Position numbers and translations under genes: made by a program
Shown: piece after piece, positions 1 through 10,215 of the stretch
Position numbering within the stretch: the stretch's first letter is position 1
Layout of the letters: every line of letters starts with the position of its first letter
Notes under the pieces: generated by a model
What the model was told of the DNA's origin: nothing
The model's database searches: none
Seen by the model: the letters and a program-made list of their open reading frames with translations, nothing else
Assembly (NCBI GenBank): GCA_030704615.1
Contig: CM060732.1
Span: 28,439,053 to 28,503,052, forward strand
Origin: Takakia lepidozioides
Lineage: Eukaryota > Streptophyta > Takakiopsida > Takakiales > Takakiaceae
Direction: 5' to 3'
Length of the DNA stretch: 64,000 nucleotides

Positions 1-1371
1 ATTAACCCACCATCCAAGAATACACGAAACAGGTACATAATTACAGCCACTGATTATACTACAAAGTGGGTGGAAGCTAAAGCTTTGAGGGACAACACAG
101 CCAAGTCCACAGCAAGGTTCCTGTACGAGAACATACTTACAAGATTTGGCTGTCCCTTAGAATTTATCAGTGATCAAGGAAGTCACTTCATGAATGCGAC
201 CATTGAGTTGTTGACTAAAGAGTTTATGATTGTGCATAGAAAGAGTACAACATATTACCCACAGGGTAATGGGCAGGCAGAGGCTACCAACAAAATACTA
301 TGTACTATCTTGGCTAAGATAGTCAATGCAAACAGAACGGATTGGGATACAAAGCTGCTGACAGCTTTGTGGTCATACAGGACTTCATATAAAGTCACCA
401 CTAAGTATACACCATTCCAATTAGTTTATGGTATGGAAGCCTTACTTCCAGTGGAATTCCTGTTACCTACCATGAGAACGGAGTGGGGAAAAAGAATGGA
501 ATTGCAAGACTCCATCAAGGTCAGGAAACATGAATTATACCATGTGGAAGAAGTACGTGCTGATGCAGCTGATAATATGACCAGAATTCAGATGAAGCGA
601 AAGGAACAGTTTGATGAAGGCAAGTTAAAGACTTTTAAGACGGGGGATTTGGTTCTATGGTTGCAGAAGAAAGGAAAGATTCAAGCTTCTAAGCTTAAAT
701 CACCGTGGAAAGGACCTTATGTCATACAAAAGATGTATGATAACAACACCGCCATGTTACAAACCATTAACAAAGAAATGCTGGGAAGAGTCAATGCAAA
801 TAAGTTGAAGGGGTACAGTGGTATCCATGACAAACCCCTGCAGCATGATTTGCATGTTGAACCGCAAGAGCAGTCACGGGCTGCACCAGTGTTACGAACG
901 GAGTATGGAACACTTGTCGCTAGGCCCAGCATATATGACCAGGGTGGGCAAAACAAACATGACACATCCTATCACAGCCCATCAAGGCAAAGCACAGCCT
1001 ATCACAGCCCATCACGACGTGAGACAGCCTATCACAGCCCAGCAAGGCGCAACATAGCCTATCACAGCCCATCACGACGTGACACAGCCTATCACAGCCC
1101 AGCACGGCGCAACACAGCCTATCACAGCCCATCACGACGTGACACAGCCTATCACAGCCCATCACGACGTGACACAGCCTATCACAGCCCAGCACGGCGC
1201 AACACAGCCTATCACAGCGACGTGACACAACCTATCACAGCCCAGCAAGGCGCAACACAGCCTATCACAGCAGCACAGCAACACAGCCTATCACAACCTA
1301 CCACAGCGTGTCACAGCCTATCACAGCTTACCACAGTGCATCACAGCCTATCACAGCGTAACACAGTATGA
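1..1371 (+). CDS. Ty3/gypsy pol, C-terminal integrase part (element 1)
   Basis: The frame is open from base 1, so this is the 3' part of a longer pol gene cut by the window edge. Visible are the end of the integrase core, with the second catalytic Asp in the SDQGSHF motif and the catalytic Glu in GQAEATNK, and then a GPY/F-type module (SPWKGPYVI). The first catalytic Asp would lie upstream of the window; its motif GLDLFGP is present in element 2. Integrase joins the cDNA copy to host DNA. The last 130 or so residues are an unusual tail made of tandem ten-residue repeats (TAYHSPSRRD and variants) encoded by a CACAGCC minisatellite. The frame closes at 1369-1371 and the large ORF3 follows in another frame. 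The residues visible are intact, but with only the 3' part present, activity cannot be judged. Confidence 0.9.
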   Translation: MNPPSKNTRNRYIITATDYTTKWVEAKALRDNTAKSTARFLYENILTRFGCPLEFISDQGSHFMNATIELLTKEFMIVHRKSTTYYPQGNGQAEATNKILCTILAKIVNANRTDWDTKLLTALWSYRTSYKVTTKYTPFQLVYGMEALLPVEFLLPTMRTEWGKRMELQDSIKVRKHELYHVEEVRADAADNMTRIQMKRKEQFDEGKLKTFKTGDLVLWLQKKGKIQASKLKSPWKGPYVIQKMYDNNTAMLQTINKEMLGRVNANKLKGYSGIHDKPLQHDLHVEPQEQSRAAPVLRTEYGTLVARPSIYDQGGQNKHDTSYHSPSRQSTAYHSPSRRETAYHSPARRNIAYHSPSRRDTAYHSPARRNTAYHSPSRRDTAYHSPSRRDTAYHSPARRNTAYHSDVTQPITAQQGATQPITAAQQHSLSQPTTACHSLSQLTTVHHSLSQRNTV

Positions 1372-1400
1372 CACAGCCTGTCACAGCTCAACACAGTCTA
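960..1400 (+). repeat. CACAGCC minisatellite at the 3' end of pol
   Basis: About 14 copies of a 30-bp unit built on CACAGCCTATCACAGCCCA, degrading at the right into shorter CACAGC-spaced units. The 30-bp period keeps the pol frame open and gives the protein repeat TAYHSPxRRx. The same CACAGC core recurs at the matching place in element 2 (22270-22440) and element 4 (37540-37830), and within all full LTR copies. Confidence 0.9.
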
Positions 1401-1426
1401 CTAAAGTTACACGATCCATAGAATCA

Positions 1427-4400
1427 GTGACAAGTGGACACATAATAACTTCAGGAAAATGGCTGACGGAAGAGGAAACGGAAATTACTTTAAAAATGGA
1501 CATGTGGAGGTCGGGGCGCGACACACAGCCGAGAAGGAAGTGCAAGAACAGGTGTCAAAAAGAAAGAGGACAAGAACGGCCGTCAAAAGGGATGAAAGGC
1601 GGGCCCATTAATGAGTACGGAAAAAGGGAAACGGAACGAACGGCAAGTACAGAAAAGCGGAATTCTTGTCACATGTGTGATCCTAGTGGACTATCCAACA
1701 GGGAAAGTCCACTAAAGAAGATAAAATCTAAAATCCAGTCACAGCGGATACAACCAATAGAAAACCAGAGAAAGGATCAAGAAAATGGAGGGAAATTGAG
1801 CGCAAGAGGCGGCGTCGTTCTGAGTAACGGGCGTCTCGACAGGACAGACCATCAATGCTATACCTTGGAAACTATGGAGGAACTAACAGACTATACGCTC
1901 GCAATATTACTTACGCAGTGGCATAGACACGAAAGGACAGAGCGGAGCTTTTCTCTTGAGCGATGCTTGCAAGCCCCGCAGGCTTACAAGAAATTACCCA
2001 TAGCTTTCTGCGACAACCATACGTTTATGCTTTGTGCACTACAGGCATTCCTGCAGTTGTTACAGCCAAAACAGTTCTGTGAGTCTAAAATGAAGAGAGT
2101 GAGAGGAATGGAGGAAATCAGGGTGAAGAGCACCACAATTCTGCAGAAACAAACGATTGCTACCCCACAGGCGATACAGATACTGGAGGAGCTGAGATTG
2201 CAAGGATTGCAAAGCCTAGATTGGACACTACACCATAGACAGTACATGTTACAATTTTTGCAGAACTTTGAGCCAAGGACAGGAACAACAACGGTGAAGG
2301 GAGTTGAATTAATGATTACTCCCCTATACCTCCAGCAATTGTTTCGATTGCCAGCAGGTCAGGTGCATGTGGAGCAACACAGGGCAAGACTGCAAATAGA
2401 GGACTTATTCCAAGAAGGGAGTTTCTTTAAAACTCAGGGTTATGCTTGTACCAAGGCTGTGTACCCAGGGTTAAAAGAGGTAGGCCAGGTATTGAACGTT
2501 CTGATTGCCATGAAACAGAACCAACAGTATTTGAGCAGATCCTTCACGGAGGAAATACTCAAAGGCCTGAAGGGACGAGAGGTACAATGGGCGGACATAA
2601 TGTACAACGCACTGGTAGAGGAGATGAAAAGATTACAAGGTACTACCGCAAAGTCTCCTATAATAGTGTCTGGCCCAATCATTGCTCAAATAATCCTTGA
2701 TTCTTGCATACTTAATGCGCAAGAAAGAAAGGAAATGGGAGTGTTTGAACCAGCAACAACTACAATGGAAGAGCAAGGCTCTTCACACAGTGAGGGTGGA
2801 GTAGCAGGGCAACCCGAGACTAAGAGGCAGAGACGGGGAAAGACTGTAGTGGCGGATCCACTGGCTTCACGGATTCCGCATGATAATGTTTCCCAAGCTC
2901 ATGGCCAGGAAGGGGCACACCAGCACAGAGAAATGCTATTACTGGAAGCAGGACCTTCAGAGAGGGAGGAGGAAGTTACTTCTGCATCACAACCATCACA
3001 GCCACCTGAACGACTTGTCACAAGGTCACAAGTTATCCATGCAGCTCAACCAGAAATAATTGATTTGGAAAGTGAAGGGTTAGATATTCCAACTACAGAA
3101 CAAATAGTGGCAGAAATAGAGAAGGGGGACCTTCTCTATGAATATTCTGGTCTGGTCAAGGAGACAGAAATCCCAGAGGTGCAACAGTTGCCCAAGGGAA
3201 ATCCTGAGGTGCATATAATACACACACCTGTGTCGGAGGTACCACAGACGGAAAGTCATGACACTGTAGCACCGGTGATAGAGGAAGTAGTTCAGGAAGA
3301 AAATCCGGTGGGACAATGGCCTGAATGGTTAGTGAGACATCACACTGTTGAAGATCAGGAGGAACAGCAGCAACCTCACCATGATGACCCTCAACAGGCA
3401 ATGCTGATGAGTTCCATAGGCAGGACACTTAATTTGTTGGGGACTTATGTCAAATCCCATGTTCCAATTACCCAATTGACAGCCTTGAGAGAGGAACTCA
3501 GGAAGGAGTTTGAGGCTCGACTTGCCACTGAGTGTGCAAACAAGGTCGATGAAGAGGTCACTCTCAAGATGAAGCAGGACTTGGGAAATACAGAAATGGC
3601 TTTGCAATTGGCCAAGGAACAATTGATTGAGGCAGGCCTCGCGCAAGACCAGTTGCACGAAGCACATAAGCAACAGCTATACCAAATGCAGGTGCAGCAT
3701 GAAAGCAAGTTGCAAGAACTGAATGCACTACATACGGAGTTGCAGACAGTGCATAACAGGATGACGATACAATGTGCTACATTTACAACTATGCTTGACC
3801 AATCTACAAAAGAAATAAACAGTCAAGCGGAAAAATGTACGAAGGCAGAAGAAGAGAATGTTGAGCAAATGAAGCTCATTATAGATATGAAGAATACAAT
3901 CTGTCGCAATGAAGATACTTTCAAGCAATACAGGCAGATTGAAGCTGATCAAGAGAAGCACATCGTGGAGTTGCAACAAACCATCATGGCCAATAGAAAT
4001 GAAATCGTGGTCAATAACAAGGCTTGGAAGGAAGCCAATAATCTACTTGCTGCTTATGCGCAATTGGTTGAACCTCAGGCAAAGCGCATGGAGGCTTTAC
4101 AACAGCAATTGGAATTGTACAAGCTAAGGGAGGAGCAAACTCTCAGGGGAACCACAAGCAACTTGGTAGATAACAGCCTTATGCAGGTCTGGTTAGCACA
4201 AGGGCCAGTAGAGGGCAAAGCACCACGGAAGCTCACCCAAAGCGAGACGAATGAGCTCAGGCTGCAGGTGCAGAACATTGCCACAACTACTATAGACAAT
4301 GTCTATAGTAGGATAGCAGAGTTACAAGAGGATGTAGACGGACTCCAGACTCAAGTGGAAGAACTCACTTCAAACATCGGCCAAAGAGTCTATATCCCTC

Positions 4401-5641
4401 AGGAACAGCTAATGGCTTCTTATTTACAAGCCAGAACTTTGGCTTTTCAGTCTTCACAGGAGGTGCAGGAGATGCCAATGATACAAGAGCCAGTACCACC
4501 ACCACCACAACAAGTCACTGTACCAGTAGTTGAACCTGTGGTTACTACAACCACACCACAGCCACCACAGCCGGAGGTATGGGGCAATGCCGCTTTTAAC
4601 CCACCTAAAACTCCAGCTGCAAGGGAGTACAGTAGGGCTATGATTATGCCCTTCAACCAAATTCCCATCATGTTGGATTTGGCTTGGAAAGAATTTAGTC
4701 CTCCGCAGTCATTCGCACATTACTACCAAATTATGCGTATTTGGCTGCCAGTGGCAACTAGGACTAAAGTTCTTCCGAACAATCGACATATTGAAGATCA
4801 TCACTTTGCACAATACTGACACGAGGCGGGTACCATGTTGAGGGAATTGATTGCTTTCCAGGTTGTACATGGACTCATTTATACCAAGACCAAGGAGATA
4901 GCAAGTATTGTCATGGGGTGCGGGTTATACTACGCTGCTTGTTTTCTGGTACGTTACCACATTGAGCAACAAAAGATGCAAACACGCTTTCTGAGTTATT
5001 CCAGTGGAGATCATTGGGTATTACCTTCGGTGCCACCTCATATGTACCTATATGACCCAAAAGTTATGATGCAAAAGGATTCTCAAATTCGTTCATGGTT
5101 TCAAGCGGCCTGGAACCATTTGTCAACACAGAAATTCGGCATTGATGACATTTTCTATAAGGGACATGTGGCATGGAAGTACTTGCACGCTGCACCAGTA
5201 ATTGGTACCCCACTCACCTGGACAGACAAGGAGCTCAGTGTCTACACCAATTTTGCTGTTCAGCGGTTACACCAAGTTGTAAAATACAAACTTCCAGACA
5301 TGGTAGGACAGCATTGTATGCCCCAGATGATTCCACAAAAAGTTCGAAAATTAAAACACCTGAGAGGTGATGAGGATTCTGATACAACTGTTTCTTCACC
5401 GAATTCTTTTGACATGGGAGAAGACTATGCAGTTCAGATGGCAGAGAAGAAGCGAAGGGGGTCTCCTATGCCGGAAAGGTTACCTCCATATCAGCCTCCA
5501 GAGGGCCTCACTTATCCAGGTAGTGATCAACCATCTCCGTCAACCAGAGACAGACCTCGGGCTCGTACACACAGTCCGCCACGAAACTCTCAACGTCAAG
5601 AAGGTGCTCACTCACAAAGGTTTGCTAGTCGAAATCAGTAA
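1427..5641 (+). pseudogene. ORF3, large accessory ORF downstream of pol (element 1)
   Basis: One reading frame of about 1,400 codons, broken once by TGA at 4817-4819. Elements 2 and 4 have Trp (TGG) there, so the two parts (1,130 and 268 residues) were one protein. No ATG fits the start: the frame begins with GTG at 1427 and is open further upstream. The order is a basic N-terminus with a decayed CCHC knuckle (CHMC kept; His and last Cys lost, residues 81-94), then a conserved domain to about residue 470. An acidic, Pro/Gln-rich region, a long coiled coil (about 700-905), a short second coil (about 955-985) and a Pro-rich linker follow. The C-terminal domain has a Ser/Arg-rich tail. It occupies the position of the env-like ORF of Athila-type elements, but I see no signal peptide or membrane segment. 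The knuckle suggests nucleic-acid binding; the function is unknown. Confidence 0.8.
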
Positions 5642-5658
5642 ACCGTGAGGACACGGCT

Positions 5659-5680
5659 TTTTGAGGGGGGAAGGGGTAAA
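5659..5680 (+). promoter_or_regulatory. Polypurine tract of element 1
   Basis: A purine-rich run (TTTTTGAGGGGGGAAGGGG) directly after the ORF3 stop, in the place where plus-strand DNA synthesis of an LTR element is primed. Elements 2, 3 and 4 have the same tract followed at once by TGTTA, the LTR start. Here it is followed by ACAAAA and then the opposite LTR end. Confidence 0.7.
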
Positions 5681-5685
5681 CAAAA

Positions 5686-6789
5686 TGTCGCGCGGCTTTT
5701 ACTCACCCATCCCTTCGCTATTCGAGGCGGAAACTCCAAGATAGAAGAGTTGGAAATCTCTAAGTACTCAGCCCGCGCAGAACAATCAGTCATGACCTAC
5801 AGCTAGTGTATCATGGGGGTGTTTCCTATTTGTTTCCCTTTTGGTATTCATGTTAGCTATCTTACCATTGATAATTAAGTATCAGTTTGCTTTATCAATC
5901 TATTGGATTCCATCAGCTCATCCATTCAATTCACAGCTTCACTCAGATCTCTCTACACAGTGTGATTGTATCGTAAAAGTATCCGATTATGATTTATCAG
6001 GTATCAGGCCGAAGCCATTGTGTCTCTAATCTGCTCTACAATATCATTACAGCCTTGCATATATCAAGCATCTACTCATCATCTCTCTATCTTCACTTCC
6101 GTTCTTCATCTCTGCCCGATCCCCTCTCCTTCATGACAAGAAGTCCTCCTCCGAATGATGATCCTCAATTCCCCGTTTCTCCCTTTATCTTCCTCTCCGC
6201 GGTTCTAACCGTTTCCCTCGCTAACCGTCGTCTGTGAACTAACATGTTCCCTTCGCAGGTGTTGTTCCCCACAGTCGTTCCCTGTCCTACTCTTCGTTCC
6301 CTATGATCGTGACAGCTGTGTCAAGCTATGACTGGCTGTGTGAAACTGTGACGGGCTGTGACTGGCTGTGCGACTGTGTTTGGCTGTGTCAGGCTGTGAC
6401 TGGCTGTGTGGCTGTGTCGGCTGTGTCGGCTGTGTCTGCTGTGACGACTGTGACGGGCTGTGTTGGCTGTGTCGGCTGTGACGACTGTGTTTGGCTGTGT
6501 CGGGCTGTGACTGGCTGTGTGGCTGTGCCGGGCTGTGTCGGCTGTGTCGGCTGTGTTGGCTGTGACGACTGTGACGGGCTGTGTTGGCTGTGTCGGCTGT
6601 GACGACTGTGACGGGCTGTGTTGGCTGTGTTGGCTGTGATAACTGTGACGACTGTGTTGGGCTGTGTAACCCCCCTCTATAGTGCGCTGCTGTCACCCCT
6701 AAGGTTCCTCTTGGTCTCAGTCTGTGCAAAAATTAAGGGTACCCTACAGATCCCGTATAAGTGTCTAAGTCCCCGACAGTCCTCTAACA
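5686..6789 (-). mobile_element. LTR, inverted relative to element 1
   Basis: A 1,104-bp LTR copy with TG...CA ends. On + it reads TGTCGCGCGGC... to ...CTCTAACA, the same direction as the LTRs of elements 2-4, whose genes are on -. Element 1 is on +, so this LTR is backwards with respect to its own polypurine tract. The 3' part (6307-6672) is a GCTGTG-based minisatellite followed by a short C run. The bases flanking the LTR (CAAAA and GGGCT) do not form a target duplication. Confidence 0.8.
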
Positions 6790-7340
6790 GGGCTCAGCTC
6801 TGTAGGCCTCGCAAGGAAGGAGGGCTGGGCTTGCTGGATCCAGCTCTGCAAATTACGGCATTACTTGCAAAATGGATCCCTAGGTCGCTCACCAATGAAG
6901 GCAGGCCTTGGTGTAACTTAGTTCGAGAACACCAGGTTCGATCTTTCCCGGCAAATTCCACAACTTGGGCACCATCTCTCAAGTGGATGATGCATGGTCA
7001 TGGGAAGACGAAAAAAGTTGGGCTCTGCAGCTTGGACCTCTATATGGGATGCCCGGAGGATAATCCGACCTCATCTCACCCAGAGAAGAGCCAAATGCTT
7101 TGAGGAGGCTGTCAGGCAGCCCTTATTTGGCAATCTTCATCTGGATTATGGCCCTTTGGCCTTGCTTCACAAACGATGGGCTACCAGGGAGGCAAAAGGA
7201 CTCTCTCATATTGCGAGAGCTCCTATTCTGTCAGTTACCAACGCAATTCCATCAGTGACGAAGGTCAACGAAGGTGAACAAGAACATTTCAATCTGCCCA
7301 ACGAACTTGCCCGGAAAAAAATGAATTTTAGAGTTTGAAA
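6790..7340 (+). pseudogene. LINE (non-LTR) reverse transcriptase fragment
   Basis: The translation begins with CRPRKEGGLGLLDPALQ and continues with ALLAKWIPRSL. This pattern marks the region after the RT domain in plant LINE ORF2 proteins (the linker leading to zf-RVT). The signal moves to another frame after about 6990 (SAAWTSIWDARRIIRPHL), so at least one frameshift is present. The left edge abuts the LTR end at 6789, so the LTR or a rearrangement removed the upstream part. Inactive relic. Confidence 0.65.
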
Positions 7341-7441
7341 TCGAATAAAAGATCGCATTCCAAAAAGCGAAAAGTACCTTATACAAGGACACAAGAGCTA
7401 CCTTCGTTCAACTTAGGTCCAACAAATATATATATTTTTTG

Positions 7442-7640
7442 CCAGACAACCAACATGTAGCCCAATGGTAATGGGCACATACCACGTTGGATGTGGTTGT
7501 GGGTTCAAACCAAGGTCCGGTGTGTCATGAAGGTGTCCACCTTTCAGCTGGAAGGCAGTAGCCCTTGTGGTGAAGTGACACCATAAGTTACGCTCCCTTC
7601 GGGAGGCGCGTCATACTTTTATTTTATTTTTATTTTTTTG
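7442..7640 (+). mobile_element. tRNA-derived SINE
   Basis: RNA polymerase III internal promoter boxes are visible: A-box-like TAGCCCAATGGTA at 7458-7470 and B box GGTTCAAACC at 7502-7511, 31 bases apart. A tRNA-unrelated body follows and ends in a T-rich tail near 7618-7640. It cannot fold as a functional tRNA over its length. Confidence 0.6.
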
Positions 7641-7734
7641 GCTAGCATCATTGGACATTTCCGTAGCATACGATAATCCAAGCTAGAGATTAAAACGGCT
7701 AAAAAACATGCAGAATTCTTCCACTCTCATGTTG

Positions 7735-7975
7735 GTTTTTTTTTTTTTTTTTTTTTGGGTCCCAACATCCATTTATTTCGTTTTTTACCTTTATGTTCTC
7801 CCGCTCAGCCTCCACCTTCGGCAGCCAAAGGTGCATGTCAGTACAATGTCGGTTTTATTTTTATTTTTATTTTTATTTCGACATCCATTTATTTCGTTTT
7901 TACCTTTATGTTCTCCCGCTCAGCCTCCACCTTCGGCAGCCAAAGGTGGCATGTCAGTACAATCCCGTATCATTT
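7735..7975. repeat. Tandem duplication with T-rich spacers
   Basis: Two copies of a roughly 95-bp segment (CATCCATTTATTTCG... to ...GTCAGTACAAT) start near 7768 and 7880, each preceded by a T or TTTTTA run. They differ at few positions, so the duplication is recent. The overlapping ORFs are shadows. Confidence 0.8.
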
Positions 7976-8940
7976 TTCATTATTGTTTCTCACAAATCCA
8001 AGCATACAATTACGGGCAGCCCGAGAAAAAATATTATATTGCCATGTGGCCGCCGTTTGCGCATCCACGTCACATAGATGGCTGATGGCTAATAGCTGAT
8101 AGAATAGCAAACCTCTCATATTGCCAATGTCTTGGAAAATGGTTAGTTTATCCATTCCGGCCTCTTGTCCTCTCTAATTTCGGCCAGATCCATTGTTTGT
8201 GCTTGGGATCATATTAAAAGAGGGGTACAATACGTTCAGCCCTTACTAGTAGGGGGTCCATGCACAGCTAGCGAACTGCCAATATGGTTTGGATGCTCTC
8301 AAGGAAACTGCCGGCTTGCCCTCTTGGCCACCTCCACCTCTGCTAACCATTGGGAAGGGCTTCTCTTCCAGGCTGGGAATGGTGGGCATTTGACCCTTCT
8401 AGGCACAAGAGAAATGCATCATGATCTAGCTTACCGGATACGAGTCTTTGAAACGTGACCTGTGTCGAGCTATGATCACACAGTCATGAAGCACCACAGC
8501 TGCGCAAAATTTAGGGGTACCCACTGCCTAAGCTGAGCAGAGCTTAGTAAGTGATGTGCAATCACAACAGTGGGGGCATTCTAGGGTGGCAGAGTTTGTG
8601 CGTTGGATACACCTTATTGAATTTCAATGCACTCTTTTGATTTGAAATGGTCAGCTAGGTGGAATCATACTCATGGGGCTAATACTCATTGGAAAGTGGT
8701 ATGGATTGATGTCTAGCGATAAAACAAGGCTTACATGTACACTGTTTTTCACATCATTTAGAGTATTTATAGGATCGTCTTCTCTATTTGTCATGTTGCT
8801 CGCATAGTTTTCCCATTTAGGTAATGATTACTGGCTAGTTTGGCCATAATGGGTAACAACCAACATACACATACATTGTGACTTTGAACCCACGACCATT
8901 TGTAAGGCAAGAATATCACATGTTGGATACAAACTTGTTG
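7976..8940. other. Non-coding stretch, one possible SINE remnant
   Basis: No convincing coding signal. Around 8503-8525 a short string (CGCAAAATTTAGGGGTACCC) resembles the conserved LTR segment TGCAAAAATTAAGGGTACCCC and may be a decayed LTR scrap. A B-box-like GGGTTCAAAGTC lies on - near 8887, but no A box accompanies it clearly. Confidence 0.35.
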
Positions 8941-9756
8941 ATAGCATGATATGTCGATTTTTGACCTACCAAGTCTTCCTTAACCCCTCTCAAGGGTGAC
9001 ACCAAACCCCGGAGTAACACTAAAAGTGACTCCAAATTGACACGGAACCAATTGACATCACCGGAGTGACATTAGTAATTGAAGTGATATTAGAGTGGCA
9101 TAGAAATGAGTGTCTCCACTCTAGTCGCGGGTGTACCTCCCCATTGTAGTCACAAAATTTGGACACGTATATAAAAGTACAAAAAAGATGTGAGACCATA
9201 CACCGGAGTGACATGAAACATGTGACATCAGATGGATGACACGGACCAAGGTGACATAACCATCAAGGAAGAATCAAAATCATATATCTCATAGCTACTA
9301 TTATCATCGCCTTACCAATAGAGTACGCAACATTACACATTAACCACCAACGACATTCTGAATCTTTAATAGCGAGTAAAGATAAGTCTAGTGGGTGTGG
9401 AGGATTTGACAAGGGCTGCAAGAGAAGTTGACGTTATCAAAAATCGGTGAAAATATCTTGAGATTGAACATGCAATATAATGTTTACATTATTTCTATTG
9501 GTTTCTGTTGGCGTAACCGCCCAACCTACTATAATACTAAAAGTGTAAAATTGAAAATATAACCTAGTCGGCATCATGAACTACTCATAAAGTGGGAAGC
9601 ATCCCAAAGGGAAGATAATAGGAATAATGTAAAACTTAATGCTCACGTGCAACCTTTGACAGGATGGTACGCCGGTTTTTGGCATGTCAAATCTTCCCCA
9701 CCCTCTCATGAAAGTGACATGGAACTGAAGGAGTGTAAACTCGAGTCGGGGTTACA

Positions 9757-9880
9757 CTGGGTTACACGACAAGGTGTGTAACTCCACTTGGGGTTACATC
9801 GGGTTACACGACGAGGTGTGTAACTCCACTTGGGGTTACATCGGGTTACATGACGAGGTGTGTAACTCCACTCGGGGTGA
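9757..9880. repeat. 42-bp tandem repeat, about three copies
   Basis: The unit starts GTTACATCGGGTTACACGA and contains GGTGTGTAACTCCACT. The 42-bp period leaves a frame open (repeat of 14 residues, CNSTWGYIGLHDEV), which is a by-product of the period and not evidence for a gene. Confidence 0.85.
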
Positions 9881-10064
9881 CACAGAATGGAGTGTAACTC
9901 CTCTTGGTGTAACTCACACTTGGTCGCGAAATTTGAGTAAGTCCAAATTTGGTTTAAGTATAAAATGGACTAACCAGAGTTACATGAGAAACCGGGGTTA
10001 TAGAGGGTTACATCGATTCGAGGGTTATACTACCGGGATTACACCGACTAGGGTTACACTACAA

Positions 10065-10128
10065 GCGCCTGCCATCAAGAATCGAACCCTGAACCTCGCC
10101 TATCACCTTACCATCATGCTACCCACCG
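10065..10128 (-). mobile_element. tRNA-derived SINE head
   Basis: On - the sequence shows an A-box-like TAGCATGATGGTAA (10109-10122) and a B box GGTTCGATTC (10079-10088). The region sits at the end of the second GTTACA-rich repeat copy. Body and tail of the SINE were not resolved. Confidence 0.5.
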
Positions 10129-10215
10129 CAACCTGCAACCCACTTGGATTCTTAAGTATTTAATAGTGAAACTGAGGTAAGAGGGGGTGGGGAGGCCTTT
10201 GGAATCTGGCGAAAG

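Larger units (their letters stand above)
8945..10215. repeat. Two diverged copies of a GTGACA/GTTACA-rich repeat
   Basis: The segment from about 8950 to 9430 is matched by a diverged copy from about 9665 to 10210. Both begin with a TTTTTG...TCTTCC...CCTCTC block, continue with many GAGTGACAT or GGGTTACA units, and end with a similar CCACC...TTTAATAG...GAGG block. Short GTGACA/GTTACA units make up the interior. No coding function is apparent. Confidence 0.55.

Noticed and set aside
920-1228. Cys-rich antisense frame (repeats of CCDRLC type) over the pol tail
   Set aside because: It is the antisense reading of the 30-bp CACAGCC repeat, whose period keeps several frames open. The sense strand has the pol frame.
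960-1400. Regular 30-bp repeats as a CRISPR-like array
   Set aside because: Units are contiguous, without unique spacers, and lie in a plant retroelement.
6301-6729. 142-residue frame rich in HSRHSQ repeats on - in the LTR
   Set aside because: Simple-repeat shadow of the GCTGTG array.
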